Source of the DNA: Pyxidicoccus caerfyrddinensis
GTDB taxonomy: Bacteria; Myxococcota; Myxococcia; Myxococcales; Myxococcaceae
Direction: 5' to 3'
Assembly (NCBI RefSeq): GCF_010894405.1
Contig: NZ_JAAIYA010000008.1
Coordinates: 62,001 to 126,000 of the forward strand
DNA length: 64,000 bases
Below, piece after piece: positions 6,833 through 16,240 of the stretch (within the stretch, counting starts at the first letter, position 1; each line of letters begins with the position of its first letter). A program made the position numbers and the translations under genes. A model generated the notes under the pieces. It worked only from the letters and a program-made list of their open reading frames with translations. It did no database searches and was not told where the DNA came from.

Positions 6833-7957
6833 CTACTTGCTCGCCGCGATGGACTTCCGGAAGAGCGCCAGGCTGTAGACGAAGAATCCCACGCCCACCG
6901 CGCTCACCATCAGGAACTGGCGCCAGACGGCCCACAGCCCCCCGCCGCGGTAGATGATGATCTGCGAGAAGCTGACGAAGTGCCGGGAAGGCAGGAGGTA
7001 CGTGACGTACTGCAGCCACTTCGGCTGGCTCTCGACGGGCGTGCTCCCGCCCGAAAGCAGCATCAGCACGAGGATCACGAGGATGATCAGCAGCGCGAAC
7101 TGGGCCATCGAACGTGAAATCGTCCCCAGGAAGATGCCGAGCGCCGTGGCGAAGAACAGGTAGAGCACGACGCCGACGAACCACAGCACCACCGAGCCGG
7201 CGAACGGCACCTCCAGCACCATGTCCACGACCAGGAGGAGCGAAGCCCCGGTCGCGACGAGAATCACGAGGCTGTTGGCCCAGACCTTCGCCATCGCGAT
7301 TTCGAACGAGGTCAGCGGCATCACGAGCAGGTGCTCCAGCGTTCCGTGTTCGCGCTCGCGGATGACCGCGGCGCCCGTCAGGACGACTGTGAGCAGGGTT
7401 ATCTGATTGATGATGGCCACCACGCTCTTGAACCAGGACGACACCCCGTTGGGGTTGAAGAGCTTGCGAATGACCACGTTGACGGGCTTCGGCCCCGTCT
7501 CCTCCGTGCGCTTGAGAAAGGACGCAATCCGGTCGTGGACGATGTTCTTGATGTAGCCGGAGCCGATGCCCGCCTGCTGCATGGCGGTCGCGTCGATGTT
7601 CACCTGGATGTCCGGGTTGCGCCCCGCGCGAAGGTCGTGCTCGAAGCGGGGCGGAATCACGACGACGAACATGAACCGACCTCTGTCCATGTCCGCCTGG
7701 ACCGCATCGGGGGAGATGATCTCAGGCAGCTTGAAACGGGGCGGATAGAAGGCGTTGAGCAATTCCTTGGACAACGCGGACCCGTCCTCGTCGACGAAGG
7801 CAATCGAGGCGTTGTTCACCTCGCTCGAGGTCCCCGTGGCCTGAACATAGATTGCCAGGGTGAACGCATAGATGACGAACACGACCATCACCACGTCGCT
7901 CAGCAGGCTGCGAAGCTCCTTGAGCCCGAGCCACAGAATGTTCAGCAGCGAGTTCAC
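6833..7957 (-). CDS. ABC-2 type transporter permease, YhhJ-like
   Basis: 374 residues from GTG at 7957, preceded by AGGAG and separated by only two bases from the stop of the RbbA gene, which implies translational coupling. One N-terminal membrane helix, a long extracytoplasmic domain (about residues 40-170) and five C-terminal helices follow the ABC-2 plan; EREHGTLEHLLVMPLTSFE is the typical signature. In E. coli the corresponding gene yhhJ follows rbbA. It probably forms the membrane channel together with the permease half of RbbA. Substrate unknown. Last gene of the export operon proper. Confidence 0.88.
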   Translation of the reverse strand: MNSLLNILWLGLKELRSLLSDVVMVVFVIYAFTLAIYVQATGTSSEVNNASIAFVDEDGSALSKELLNAFYPPRFKLPEIISPDAVQADMDRGRFMFVVVIPPRFEHDLRAGRNPDIQVNIDATAMQQAGIGSGYIKNIVHDRIASFLKRTEETGPKPVNVVIRKLFNPNGVSSWFKSVVAIINQITLLTVVLTGAAVIREREHGTLEHLLVMPLTSFEIAMAKVWANSLVILVATGASLLLVVDMVLEVPFAGSVVLWFVGVVLYLFFATALGIFLGTISRSMAQFALLIILVILVLMLLSGGSTPVESQPKWLQYVTYLLPSRHFVSFSQIIIYRGGGLWAVWRQFLMVSAVGVGFFVYSLALFRKSIAASK

Positions 7958-7959
7958 CC

Positions 7960-10770
7960 CTATTTCTCCTGCTTCTTCAGGCCAGCGACACTGACCGCCA
8001 GGAGGAGGGGGACGCACACGGCCAGGAAGGCGACATCTCGCATGATGAGGTCTGCCCCCAGTCCCTTCGTGAACGCGCCCAGACTGGCGTGCATGTAATA
8101 GGTGGCCGGCCAGATGGAGCCGATGACACCGGCGCCCCCCTGCAGCGTGGAGACAGGCTGCAACAAGCCGGAGAACTGGATGGTCGGCGTGATGGTCAGG
8201 ATGGCCGTGACGAAGACGGCCGCGACCTGGCTGCCGGTAAAGGTCGAGGTCACCATCCCGAGGCCCGTCGTCGCCATGACGTAGAACAGCGTGCAGAGAA
8301 TCAACGTCAGGAAGCTGCCCTTGATGGGAACACGGAAGACAATCAGTGTCAGGGCGGCCAGGATGAAGAAGTTGATCATGCCGATGGCGACGTACGGCAA
8401 TTGCTTTCCGAGCAGGTACTCCAGCCTCCCCGTGGGCGTGACATAGAAGTTGATGATCGACCCCAGCTCCTTCTCGCGCACGATGCTGACCGTCATGAGA
8501 ATCGCGGGTATCAGCAGCAGCAGCAGCGCCGGGACGCTCGGCACGATGGAATAGACGCTCTCGAACGTCGGATTGTACAGGTAGCGCTCTTCGATATTGG
8601 CCGTGTACTTCTGGGCACTCGCCGACTGGAAGCCGCTCGCGGGGTCCTGCAGCAACCGGTTGTGGACCCCCTGGACATATTGCGCGACGGTGTCGCCACG
8701 GAAGGTCATGGCGCCATCCACCTGCGCCAGTACCTCGGGTCCGGCGCCCCGGCGGAAATCCAGACCGAAGCGGGGCGGAATCTCCAGCACCACCGAGACA
8801 TCGTCTGACTGGAGCCGGCGAAGCGCCTCGTCCGCGGATTGGGCCGGCGGAGTCAGGGCGAAATAACGTCTGGCCGCGCCGAACTGCTCGAGATACGCGC
8901 GACTCTCGGGCGACTGGTCGAGGTCCAGCGAGGCATAGCGGATGTTTTCGACGTCGGTCGTGATTCCGAAGCCGAAGACGAGCATCAGCATCGCCGAGCC
9001 AGCGAAGGCAAACGCCAGCCGGACCTTGTCGCGGAGGATCTGGATGGTCTCATTGTGGGCGTACGCGAGCATCCGGCCGACCCCCAGCCGGAGGCCGGCC
9101 CGCTCCGGTCGCTCGGCCTTGGATGGGGGGGGAACGACGGGCGCTTCGACCGCGGGCGCCGGGGCGGGAGGGGTGTCCTTCTTGCCTTCGGCGCGAGCCG
9201 CCTCGGCAATGGCGTCTTCCATGTAGGCGATGAAGGCGGTCTCCAGGCTGTCGGCGTTCCGTGCCTCGATCAGCTTCTGGGGCGCATCCGCCGCCAGCAC
9301 CCTTCCCGCATTCATGAGGGAGATGCGGTCGCAGCGCATCCCCTCGTTCATGAAGTGCGTCGTCACGAAGATGGTGACGCCCTGATTGCGCGACAGGTCG
9401 ATCAGCAGCTCCCAGAAGCTGTCCCGGGCGACCGGGTCGACTCCCGACGTGGGCTCGTCGAGGATGAGGATCTGCGGCCCGTGCAGCACGGCGACGGCCA
9501 GCGAGAGCCGCTGGCGCAGACCCATCGGCAGCGACTCGGCCAGCGCATCCAGATGCGCACCCAGTCCGAAGCGCTCGACCAGCTCCTCGATGCGCGCCTT
9601 CGCCTGGTCTGGCGGCAGGTGGTAGAGCCGGGCATGCAGGACCAGGTTCTGTTGGACGGTCAGCTCGCCGTAGAGCGAGAACGCCTGCGTCATGTACCCC
9701 AGGTTCTTGCGCACCTCCATGCTTCCGGCCTCGACGGAGCTGCCGAAGAGCTTCGCCGACCCTTCCGAGGGGGGCAGCAGGCCGGTTAGCATCTTCATGG
9801 TCGTGGACTTGCCGCAGCCGTTGGAGCCCAGGAAGCCGAAGATCTCCCCGCGCTCAATCGACAAGGTGACGTGGTCGACGGCGGTGAAGGTCCCGAAGCG
9901 GGCGGTCAGTCCGTGGGCCTCGATGGCCAGCTCCCCCTTGCCCGGGGGACGGGGCGGGATGGTGATTTCCTTGTGGCCGCTGCGCTTCTCCTCGGGGAGC
10001 AGCGCGATGAAGCACCGCTCCAGGTCCTTCGTCCCCGTGCGCTCCATCAGCTCCGCGGGAGACCCCGTCGCCAGCACGCGCCCCGCGTCCATGGCGACAA
10101 TCCAGTCCCACTGCTGCGCTTCGTCCATGTAGGCCGTGGAGATGATGACGCTCATTCCCGGGCGCCCCGCGCGAATGTCGTCGATGAGCGTCCAGAACTG
10201 CCGCCGGGAGAGCGGGTCGACGCCGGTGGTGGGCTCGTCGAGGATGAGCAGGTCCGGGTCATGCACCAGCGCGCCGCACAACCCCACCTTCTGCTTCATT
10301 CCGCCCGAGAGCTTGCCGGCGGGGCGCTCCGCGAACTTGCCGAGCCCCGTGGCCGCGAGCAGCTCCGGGACGCGGACCTTGCGCTCCTCGGGTGACAGCC
10401 CGAAGAGCTGGGCCATGAAGTCGACGTTGTCGTAGACGCTGAGCTCCAGGTAGAGATTCTTGCCCAGCCCCTGAGGCATGTATGCGACGCGCGGGCCCAC
10501 CGCGCGCCGGTGCCGGGCGTCGGCGATGTCCCCGTCCAGGACGGTCACCCGTCCCTCCTGCATCTTCTTGGAGCCGGCGACCAGGGCCATCAGCGTCGAC
10601 TTGCCGACGCCATCAGGCCCCACGATGCCCACCATGATACCGGTGGGAATGTCGAGCGAGAAGCCGTCGAGCGCGACGACGCTGCCGTAGCGGTGGGTCA
10701 CCTTCTGGATGGAGACCACGGGCTTGCTGGCGGAGCCGCCCGGCGATGCTGGAGACGCGGATGAGACCAT
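7960..10770 (-). CDS. rbbA: Double ABC ATPase fused to ABC-2 permease (RbbA type)
   Basis: 936 residues. Two complete nucleotide-binding domains: Walker A GPDGVGKST near 50 with signature LSGGMKQK and LLILDEPTTGVDPLSRRQF; then GSNGCGKST near 315 with LPMGLRQRLSLAVAVL and LILDEPTSGVDPVARDS. The second signature is MGLRQR rather than SGGxxQ. From about residue 560 an ABC-2 permease follows, with a large external domain and helices including EKELGSIINFYVTPTGRLE. The layout and the N-terminal MPQGLGKNLYLELSVYDNV match E. coli RbbA, reported as a ribosome-bound ATPase and a putative exporter. Both ATPase sites keep Walker motifs, so both may hydrolyse ATP. Gap of 25 bases to the upstream adaptor gene. 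Confidence 0.9.
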   Translation of the reverse strand: MVSSASPASPGGSASKPVVSIQKVTHRYGSVVALDGFSLDIPTGIMVGIVGPDGVGKSTLMALVAGSKKMQEGRVTVLDGDIADARHRRAVGPRVAYMPQGLGKNLYLELSVYDNVDFMAQLFGLSPEERKVRVPELLAATGLGKFAERPAGKLSGGMKQKVGLCGALVHDPDLLILDEPTTGVDPLSRRQFWTLIDDIRAGRPGMSVIISTAYMDEAQQWDWIVAMDAGRVLATGSPAELMERTGTKDLERCFIALLPEEKRSGHKEITIPPRPPGKGELAIEAHGLTARFGTFTAVDHVTLSIERGEIFGFLGSNGCGKSTTMKMLTGLLPPSEGSAKLFGSSVEAGSMEVRKNLGYMTQAFSLYGELTVQQNLVLHARLYHLPPDQAKARIEELVERFGLGAHLDALAESLPMGLRQRLSLAVAVLHGPQILILDEPTSGVDPVARDSFWELLIDLSRNQGVTIFVTTHFMNEGMRCDRISLMNAGRVLAADAPQKLIEARNADSLETAFIAYMEDAIAEAARAEGKKDTPPAPAPAVEAPVVPPPSKAERPERAGLRLGVGRMLAYAHNETIQILRDKVRLAFAFAGSAMLMLVFGFGITTDVENIRYASLDLDQSPESRAYLEQFGAARRYFALTPPAQSADEALRRLQSDDVSVVLEIPPRFGLDFRRGAGPEVLAQVDGAMTFRGDTVAQYVQGVHNRLLQDPASGFQSASAQKYTANIEERYLYNPTFESVYSIVPSVPALLLLLIPAILMTVSIVREKELGSIINFYVTPTGRLEYLLGKQLPYVAIGMINFFILAALTLIVFRVPIKGSFLTLILCTLFYVMATTGLGMVTSTFTGSQVAAVFVTAILTITPTIQFSGLLQPVSTLQGGAGVIGSIWPATYYMHASLGAFTKGLGADLIMRDVAFLAVCVPLLLAVSVAGLKKQEK

Positions 10771-10795
10771 GGCTGAGCCCTCCCGGGGCGCCGGG

Positions 10796-11806
10796 CTACG
10801 GAGGTCCGGCTTCAGCCGAGATGACGTTCTGCAATCGGACAGGCCAGGCGGCGGAGGGGTCCACCTTGACGTAGCCGACGCCGCGGATGCCTGTCTTGAT
10901 GCGCTCGACGTAGCGGCTGGCCAGCTCCTTGGGGACCTGGAGCTTCACCCGGAACATCAGCTTCTCCCGCTCGCTCTTCGTCTCCACCTGCTTGGGAGTG
11001 AACTGCGCTTCCGGGGACACGAAGGAGACATACCCGGGGATGGAGCGTTCAGGTTCGAAGTCGACGGTGAGGCGCGCTTCGGAGCCGATCTTCAGTCTGG
11101 CGGCCTCGCTGGCTGGAAGGAATATCTCCATGTAGACGTCTTCAAGGTTCACGAGTGTCAGCGCCGGCCCGCCGGGCGAGAGCACCTCGCCGGGCTCGGC
11201 GAGGCGATAGAGAACTCTTCCCGTCACGGGAGACTTGAGCGTCGCGTCGGCGATGCGCGTTTGAATCGTCGCCGCATTGGCTCGTGCGACTTCAACCTGC
11301 CCCTTGGAGGTCTTCAGCATCGCTTCCGCTTCCGCCAGGGTGGCCTGGGTGGTCGCGAGCTGGCTCGTTCGAATGTCCAGGTCCCGCTGCGAGCCGGCGC
11401 CCTGCGCAACCAGCTTCTTGGCGCGCTCGACCTCGATGTTGGCGAGGTCGATTTCACTCTTCTGCTTGACGATGGACGCCTCGGCCCCCGCCAGACGCTC
11501 CTGCGCGGCCGCGACGCTCGCGTTGGCCTCCGCCAGGTTGGCCTCCAGCGTGACGGTGTCCAGTTGCACCAGCACCTGGTCTGGTTTGACGAGGTCGCCT
11601 TCGTTGACAAGGATTTGTTTCACCCGCAGGGGTTCCTTGGCGGCGACATCCACCAGCTTCGCCTCGATGCGTCCGTTGCCCGAGATGATTCCCTCCGGCA
11701 GCGCGGATTGCTTCCCCTTCCAGTACCGGAAGCCAATGAACACGGCGACCGCGACGGCGATCAACCCAATGACCCACTTGATCTTCCCTTTCGGGCTCTT
11801 GGGCAT
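10796..11806 (-). CDS. HlyD-family membrane fusion protein (YhiI-like)
   Basis: 336 residues from the ATG at 11806 with AGAGGA upstream. One membrane anchor near residues 10-26 (VIGLIAVAVAVFIGF), then an N-terminal lipoyl half (NGRIEAKLVDVAAKEPLRV, LVQLDTVTLEANLAEANA), a long alpha-helical hairpin (residues about 85-185) and the returning lipoyl and beta-barrel domains (LKSPVTGRVLYRLAEPGEV, EIFLPASEAARLKIG). Such adaptors bridge an inner-membrane pump and an outer-membrane channel, and here both partners are encoded in the same operon. The start was set at MPKSPKGK because of the ribosome site and the anchor position. Confidence 0.9.
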   Translation of the reverse strand: MPKSPKGKIKWVIGLIAVAVAVFIGFRYWKGKQSALPEGIISGNGRIEAKLVDVAAKEPLRVKQILVNEGDLVKPDQVLVQLDTVTLEANLAEANASVAAAQERLAGAEASIVKQKSEIDLANIEVERAKKLVAQGAGSQRDLDIRTSQLATTQATLAEAEAMLKTSKGQVEVARANAATIQTRIADATLKSPVTGRVLYRLAEPGEVLSPGGPALTLVNLEDVYMEIFLPASEAARLKIGSEARLTVDFEPERSIPGYVSFVSPEAQFTPKQVETKSEREKLMFRVKLQVPKELASRYVERIKTGIRGVGYVKVDPSAAWPVRLQNVISAEAGPP

Positions 11807-11816
11807 GACAGATCCT

Positions 11817-13418
11817 CTATTCCTTTCCCGAGGGCGAGCTCTGCTTGGTTTCCTGCGACCGCGGCTCGGACACCATGTCGCCCCAGTCGGTCCGCTTCTC
11901 CATCTCGCGTTGCATGGGCTCCGGCACGACAGGCTGGTTCTGACGCACCTCCCAGCCCCCACCCAGCGCCTTGTACAGGGCGACCAGACTCGTCGCGATG
12001 GACGAGCTCGTCCGGGCCAGGTTGTTCTGCTGCTCCAGGAGCGAGCGTTGCGCGTCCAGCACGCGCTGGAAATCCACGGCGCCTTCGCGGTACTGCACCA
12101 CGGCGAGCTCCACCGACCGCTGCGCGGACTTCACGGCGGCCTGCTCGAACGCCATGGCCTTCTGGGCATTGACGAAGCTCACCACGGCGTCCGACACCTC
12201 CTGGGCGGCCTTGAGCACCGTGTTGCGGTAGTTGACGAGCAATTGCTGGAACCGCGCGTCTTCGACACGCACCCCATTCTTCAGGCGGCCGTAGCTCAGG
12301 AAGGGCCAGACAATCCGAGGGCCGAAGGAATAGACCAGGCTGCCGATGGAGAAGAGATTGCCGGAGGAGGCGCCGGCGGTGCTCGCCTCGAGCCCGATGG
12401 TCCCGAAGAGGGAGAAGCTCGGGTAGAGCTCCGCCTCGGCGATGCCGATGCGGGCACACTGCGCGGCGGCATACAGCTCGGCGCTGCGGACGTCCGGGCG
12501 CCGCCGCAGTATCTCGGCCGGCATGCCGACGGCCACCGCCGCGGGCGCCATCGGAATCTGCTTGGGGCCCGCCAGCAGGGCCTCCACGTCTCCCACGGGC
12601 TGGCCCAGGAGCGTGCTCAGGGCGTTGCGAGCCATCTCCAGCCCGCTCTCCAGTTGGGGGATGGTGGCCCGGGTGCTCTCCAGCAGGGTCGACGCCTGCG
12701 TCACGTCGAGCTCGGAGGTGGCACCGTTGCGGAAGCGTGAGTCGGCGATCCGGAAGCCTTCCTCCTGAATCCTGACGTTCTCCTGGGCCTGCGCGATGAG
12801 CACCTCGAACGTCCTGACCACGACGTAGGTGCGCGCCACCTCCGCATTGAGCGATACGAGCGCGGACTGGTAGTCCGCCACGGTCCCGAGCAGGCCGGCG
12901 GTTCCCGCCTCCACTCCTCGCCGGTACTTGCCCCAGAAATCCAATTCCCAGACCGCGTCGAAACCCAGTTGGTAATCCAGATAGTCGCGGTCGAGCACGC
13001 CGAGATCGGCCACGTTGGCTGAGTTCTCACTGAGTCCCACCGCGGTCGCGCTGGCGGTGGCCACCTGGACCTGCGGATACTGCTGGCCGGTGAGGATGCC
13101 CAACTGGGCGCGTGCCTCCACGATTCTCAGACCTGCTATCTGCAGCGGCAGGTTCTGCCGGTAGGAGAGCTCGACGAGGCGGTCGAGCGTCGGATCGCCG
13201 AATGACTTCCACCATTGGGTGTCGACCTCGCCCTGCTTCGAGAGTCGCGGGTCGCCATGGGTGCGCCACTCCTGGGGAACCGCGGCCTCGGGCTTCGTGA
13301 AGTTGGGACCTACCATGCACCCGGAGAGCGTCGAGAGCACGCCGAGCAACGGCAATGCGCCGACGAAGGGTGCAAGCCCTGGATGCCTCCCCTGCCTGGT
13401 GCTGTCCATCCCCCGCAT
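11817..13418 (-). CDS. Outer-membrane efflux lipoprotein, NodT/OprM type
   Basis: 533 residues from the ATG at 13418 with GAGGTG upstream. A lipoprotein signal ends in LSTLSGC, then MVGPNFTKPEAAVPQEW, the standard opening of RND-type outer-membrane factors. Two internal repeats of long helices and beta strands follow: residues around 90-280 and 300-490, with RPDVRSAELYAAAQC and FSLFGTIGLEAS typical. The C-terminus is Gln/Glu/Ser-rich. First gene of the operon OMF-HlyD-RbbA-YhhJ with gaps of 10, 25 and 2 bases. E. coli yhiI-rbbA-yhhJ lacks a linked channel, so this operon looks self-sufficient. Confidence 0.9.
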   Translation of the reverse strand: MRGMDSTRQGRHPGLAPFVGALPLLGVLSTLSGCMVGPNFTKPEAAVPQEWRTHGDPRLSKQGEVDTQWWKSFGDPTLDRLVELSYRQNLPLQIAGLRIVEARAQLGILTGQQYPQVQVATASATAVGLSENSANVADLGVLDRDYLDYQLGFDAVWELDFWGKYRRGVEAGTAGLLGTVADYQSALVSLNAEVARTYVVVRTFEVLIAQAQENVRIQEEGFRIADSRFRNGATSELDVTQASTLLESTRATIPQLESGLEMARNALSTLLGQPVGDVEALLAGPKQIPMAPAAVAVGMPAEILRRRPDVRSAELYAAAQCARIGIAEAELYPSFSLFGTIGLEASTAGASSGNLFSIGSLVYSFGPRIVWPFLSYGRLKNGVRVEDARFQQLLVNYRNTVLKAAQEVSDAVVSFVNAQKAMAFEQAAVKSAQRSVELAVVQYREGAVDFQRVLDAQRSLLEQQNNLARTSSSIATSLVALYKALGGGWEVRQNQPVVPEPMQREMEKRTDWGDMVSEPRSQETKQSSPSGKE

Positions 13419-13660
13419 TCGCGACACCTCGGTAGGTGGGGATGATCTGCACTTCGGGGAGCACGCGGAAGTACGAGTTGCCCGACTGCCCCGCGGGGCA
13501 GTATTGGATGTCCGTTCCCCAGGACTGACACCGACCGGGGGGCGACATGGGTGTCTTCGTTCGGACGGCGTTTGCGTCTCGCGTCTGGCTTTCCCGACGG
13601 TCTGGCTCGTCCTCGGAGGCACGGATTGCGCGCATCGTGGGACCGCATCACCATCAGGTC

Positions 13661-14461
13661 ATGGCACACGTCACTCCCGCAGAGCCCCTGACGCGCAAGA
13701 CCTATGAAAAGGAGCTTCGCAAGCTCCAGGCCCGGCTCTGCCTGCTCCAGGATTGGGTCAAGCAGGAGGGAATGCGCGTCGTCGTGGTCTTCGAAGGTCG
13801 GGACGCCGCGGGAAAGGGTGGCACGATTCGCGCCATCACCGAGCGGGTGAGTCCCCGGGTGTTTCGAGTGGTGGCCCTCCCGGCGCCTTCGAGCCGGGAG
13901 AAGTCCCAGATGTACCTGCAGCGGTACGTGCCGCATTTTCCCGCGGCGGGCGAAATCGTGATTTTCGACCGCAGTTGGTACAACCGGGCCGGGGTCGAAC
14001 CGGTGATGGGCTTCTGTACTCCCGAAGAGCATGAGCGCTTCCTCGTAGGCTGTCCCGTCTTCGAGAAGTACATGGTCGATAGCGGAATCCTCCTGCTGAA
14101 GATCTGGCTCGAGGTCGGCAAGGAGGAGCAGCAGCGGCGGTTCGAAGCGCGGATTGGCGACCCCCTCCGGCAGTGGAAGCTGAGCCCGATGGACATCAAG
14201 TCCTGGACGCGCTGGTACGACTACTCCCAGGCGCGGGACCAGATGCTGGCCGCGACGGACACGCCGCATGCGCCTTGGTACATCCTGCGTTCCGACGACA
14301 AGAAGAAGGCGCGGCTCAACTGCATCCACTTCCTGCTGGACAAGATTCCCCACAAGCGGGTGAAGCGTCCCAAGGTGAAGCTGCCCCGTCGTTCCATGCG
14401 TGGCGCCTACGACGACGCCGCCCCGCTCGAGGGGAAGAACTTCGTCCCCGACAGGTTCTGA
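13661..14461 (+). CDS. Polyphosphate kinase 2 (PPK2)
   Basis: 266 residues from the ATG at 13661. The open frame reaches back to 13547, but the extra 38 residues look unconserved. PPK2 enzymes transfer phosphate between polyphosphate and nucleoside di- or monophosphates. Motifs: Walker A-like EGRDAAGKGG (45-54), lid DRSWYNRAG (103-111), and SPMDIKSWTRWYDYSQARD near 186-204. The C-terminal LRSDDKKKARLNCIHFLLD is also typical. It is divergent from the outer-membrane factor gene and converges on the HAD gene. Its neighbourhood of phosphoryl-transfer and sugar-phosphate genes suggests a role in energy storage or ATP recycling. Whether it prefers ADP or AMP cannot be read from this alone. Confidence 0.9.
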   Translation: MAHVTPAEPLTRKTYEKELRKLQARLCLLQDWVKQEGMRVVVVFEGRDAAGKGGTIRAITERVSPRVFRVVALPAPSSREKSQMYLQRYVPHFPAAGEIVIFDRSWYNRAGVEPVMGFCTPEEHERFLVGCPVFEKYMVDSGILLLKIWLEVGKEEQQRRFEARIGDPLRQWKLSPMDIKSWTRWYDYSQARDQMLAATDTPHAPWYILRSDDKKKARLNCIHFLLDKIPHKRVKRPKVKLPRRSMRGAYDDAAPLEGKNFVPDRF

Positions 14462-14492
14462 GCGTCCGCCCGCGACGGGACGCGGTGCGTCC

Positions 14493-16031
14493 TCAGTGCG
14501 CTTCCTCCAGCGCGAGGTGCGGGGTGGCTTCCTGCTCGAGGAGGGCGGCCGGGTCGGTCACCACGATGTCCGCGCCGTGGCGGTGCAGCTCGGCGGGCCG
14601 GCCTGGCCGGTCGACGCCGATGACATAGGCGAAGTGGGCCGCCCGTGCGGCCGCGACGCCGGCGGGCGTGTCCTCGAAGACGACCGCTTCCTCGGAGCCG
14701 ACGTCGAGGGCCCGGGCGGCCGCGAGGTAGAGCTCGGGGGGCGGCGTGGCGTCGAGCCGTGCGTCGAAGAGGTCCGCGATGCCGGCCGACCGGAGCATCT
14801 CGCCGCAGTGCCTGCTCGGGGAGACGACCGCGGTCCGAAGGCCGGCCGCGCGCGCCGCCTGGACGTAGCGGATCGCTCCCTCATACGTCTCCGCCCGCTC
14901 CTGCCGGAGCAGCTCCGCCAGGACCGCCGCCTTGCGGTCGTTCAGCGCGCGAAGCGTGCTCTCCGGCAGCATGATGTCGCGGGAGTCGAGGAACGCGCGG
15001 AGGTCCTCCAGGGGCGGCTTGCCGTCGAAGTAGCGGCTGTAGTCGCGCACCAGGTCGAAGGGAATGAAGGGCTGCCCCGAGGCTCTCGCACGCTGCCGCA
15101 GGTAGTAGTCGCACAACTGCTTCCAGGCCCGGGCGTGGAAGCTGGAGGTCTGGGTGAGGACGCCATCGAGGCCGAAGAGGCAGGCGCGCGTGCGGGGCGG
15201 AAGCCCCAGCCGCGTCCGTACGAGGGGCGGCTGGCCCAGGATGAAGGAGTCGACCGCGTAGGCGAACCCGTCCTCGTCGTTGGAGCGCGTGACGTGGCGC
15301 GCGAACCGTTGGACTTCGGGACTGGCGTTGCCCATGGCGATGCCCAGGCCGGCGGTGGTCAGCATGGGCAGGTCGTTGGACATGTCCCCGATGGCGGCGA
15401 TCTGCTCGAGCGGAAGCCGGAGCAGGCGCGAGGCTTCACGCACGACCATTCCCTTGTTCGCTTCGGGGTGGGTGACGTCGAGATAGTAGGGCGTCGAACG
15501 TGCCGCCGACGCTTCGGTGCCCAGTCGCATGGAGAGCTCGGCCTCGCAGCGCGCGACCAGCGCCGTGTCCTCGCTCACGCCGACGAGCTTGATGGGGGCG
15601 TCGAGCACGCGGTGCAGGTCCGCGATGACGACCGGGTCGAACCCGACGTTGTTCCGCTCGCGCGGCGCGCGGAACGCCTCGGGGTCACGGAGGAACCAGT
15701 CGGCCCCCTGGTATACCCAGACGTCCAGGCCCGCCTGGAGCATGTAGTCGACGGCCTGCCTGGCAATGTCGGGAGGAATCGTCCGCTGCTCCAGCACCGT
15801 CGTGAGGTCGGGTTTGACGTACACGCCGCCGTTGAAAGCGGCCAGGGGGGCGGTGAGCTTCAGCGCTGCCACCAGCCCTGCCATCCCGCGCGGCGGCCGC
15901 CCGCTCGTGATGGTGAACATGACGCCGCTGGCACGCAGCCGGTCGACTGCCTCGCAGGTCCGTGCGGTGAGGACCTTGTCCCGCGTCACCATGGTCCCGT
16001 CGACGTCCGCGATGAGCAACTTGATGGTCAT
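14493..16031 (-). CDS. Two-domain HAD protein: Cof-type phosphatase plus degenerate PGM-like domain
   Basis: 512 residues from the ATG at 16031 with GGAGAC upstream. Residues 1-265 are an intact Cof-type (HAD-IIB) phosphatase: IADVDGTMVT (D9, D11), TITSGRPPRG and GDMSNDLPML. Residues about 285-512 resemble beta-phosphoglucomutase-like HAD-IA proteins, but the first motif reads LFGLDGVLTQTS where the family has FDLDGVL, so the nucleophilic Asp is Gly (codon GGC). The usual Lys-containing GKPAPD motif is replaced by DATPPPELY. SPSR (motif II) and VFEDTPAGV (motif IV) remain. The second domain is therefore probably not a phosphatase and may bind ligand or regulate the first. Divergent from the aldolase gene. 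Confidence 0.85.
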   Translation of the reverse strand: MTIKLLIADVDGTMVTRDKVLTARTCEAVDRLRASGVMFTITSGRPPRGMAGLVAALKLTAPLAAFNGGVYVKPDLTTVLEQRTIPPDIARQAVDYMLQAGLDVWVYQGADWFLRDPEAFRAPRERNNVGFDPVVIADLHRVLDAPIKLVGVSEDTALVARCEAELSMRLGTEASAARSTPYYLDVTHPEANKGMVVREASRLLRLPLEQIAAIGDMSNDLPMLTTAGLGIAMGNASPEVQRFARHVTRSNDEDGFAYAVDSFILGQPPLVRTRLGLPPRTRACLFGLDGVLTQTSSFHARAWKQLCDYYLRQRARASGQPFIPFDLVRDYSRYFDGKPPLEDLRAFLDSRDIMLPESTLRALNDRKAAVLAELLRQERAETYEGAIRYVQAARAAGLRTAVVSPSRHCGEMLRSAGIADLFDARLDATPPPELYLAAARALDVGSEEAVVFEDTPAGVAAARAAHFAYVIGVDRPGRPAELHRHGADIVVTDPAALLEQEATPHLALEEAH

Positions 16032-16240
16032 GGCTGTCTCCAGCACCCGCCCGTTCGCTGCTGCCACCGCGCGCCGGGCGTTGCCAGTCAAGACTGGGTC
16101 CAGAACCAAGATGGCATCGCAACCCAGGCAACACCATCCTGCCCATTCCTCCGGGGCAGGCTCGTTGTCGACCGCCCCTCCGCTGGTTGCCGGCGTTTCA
16201 GCAGGCACACAGGTTCTCTTCCGACGAATGGGAGGTACAC

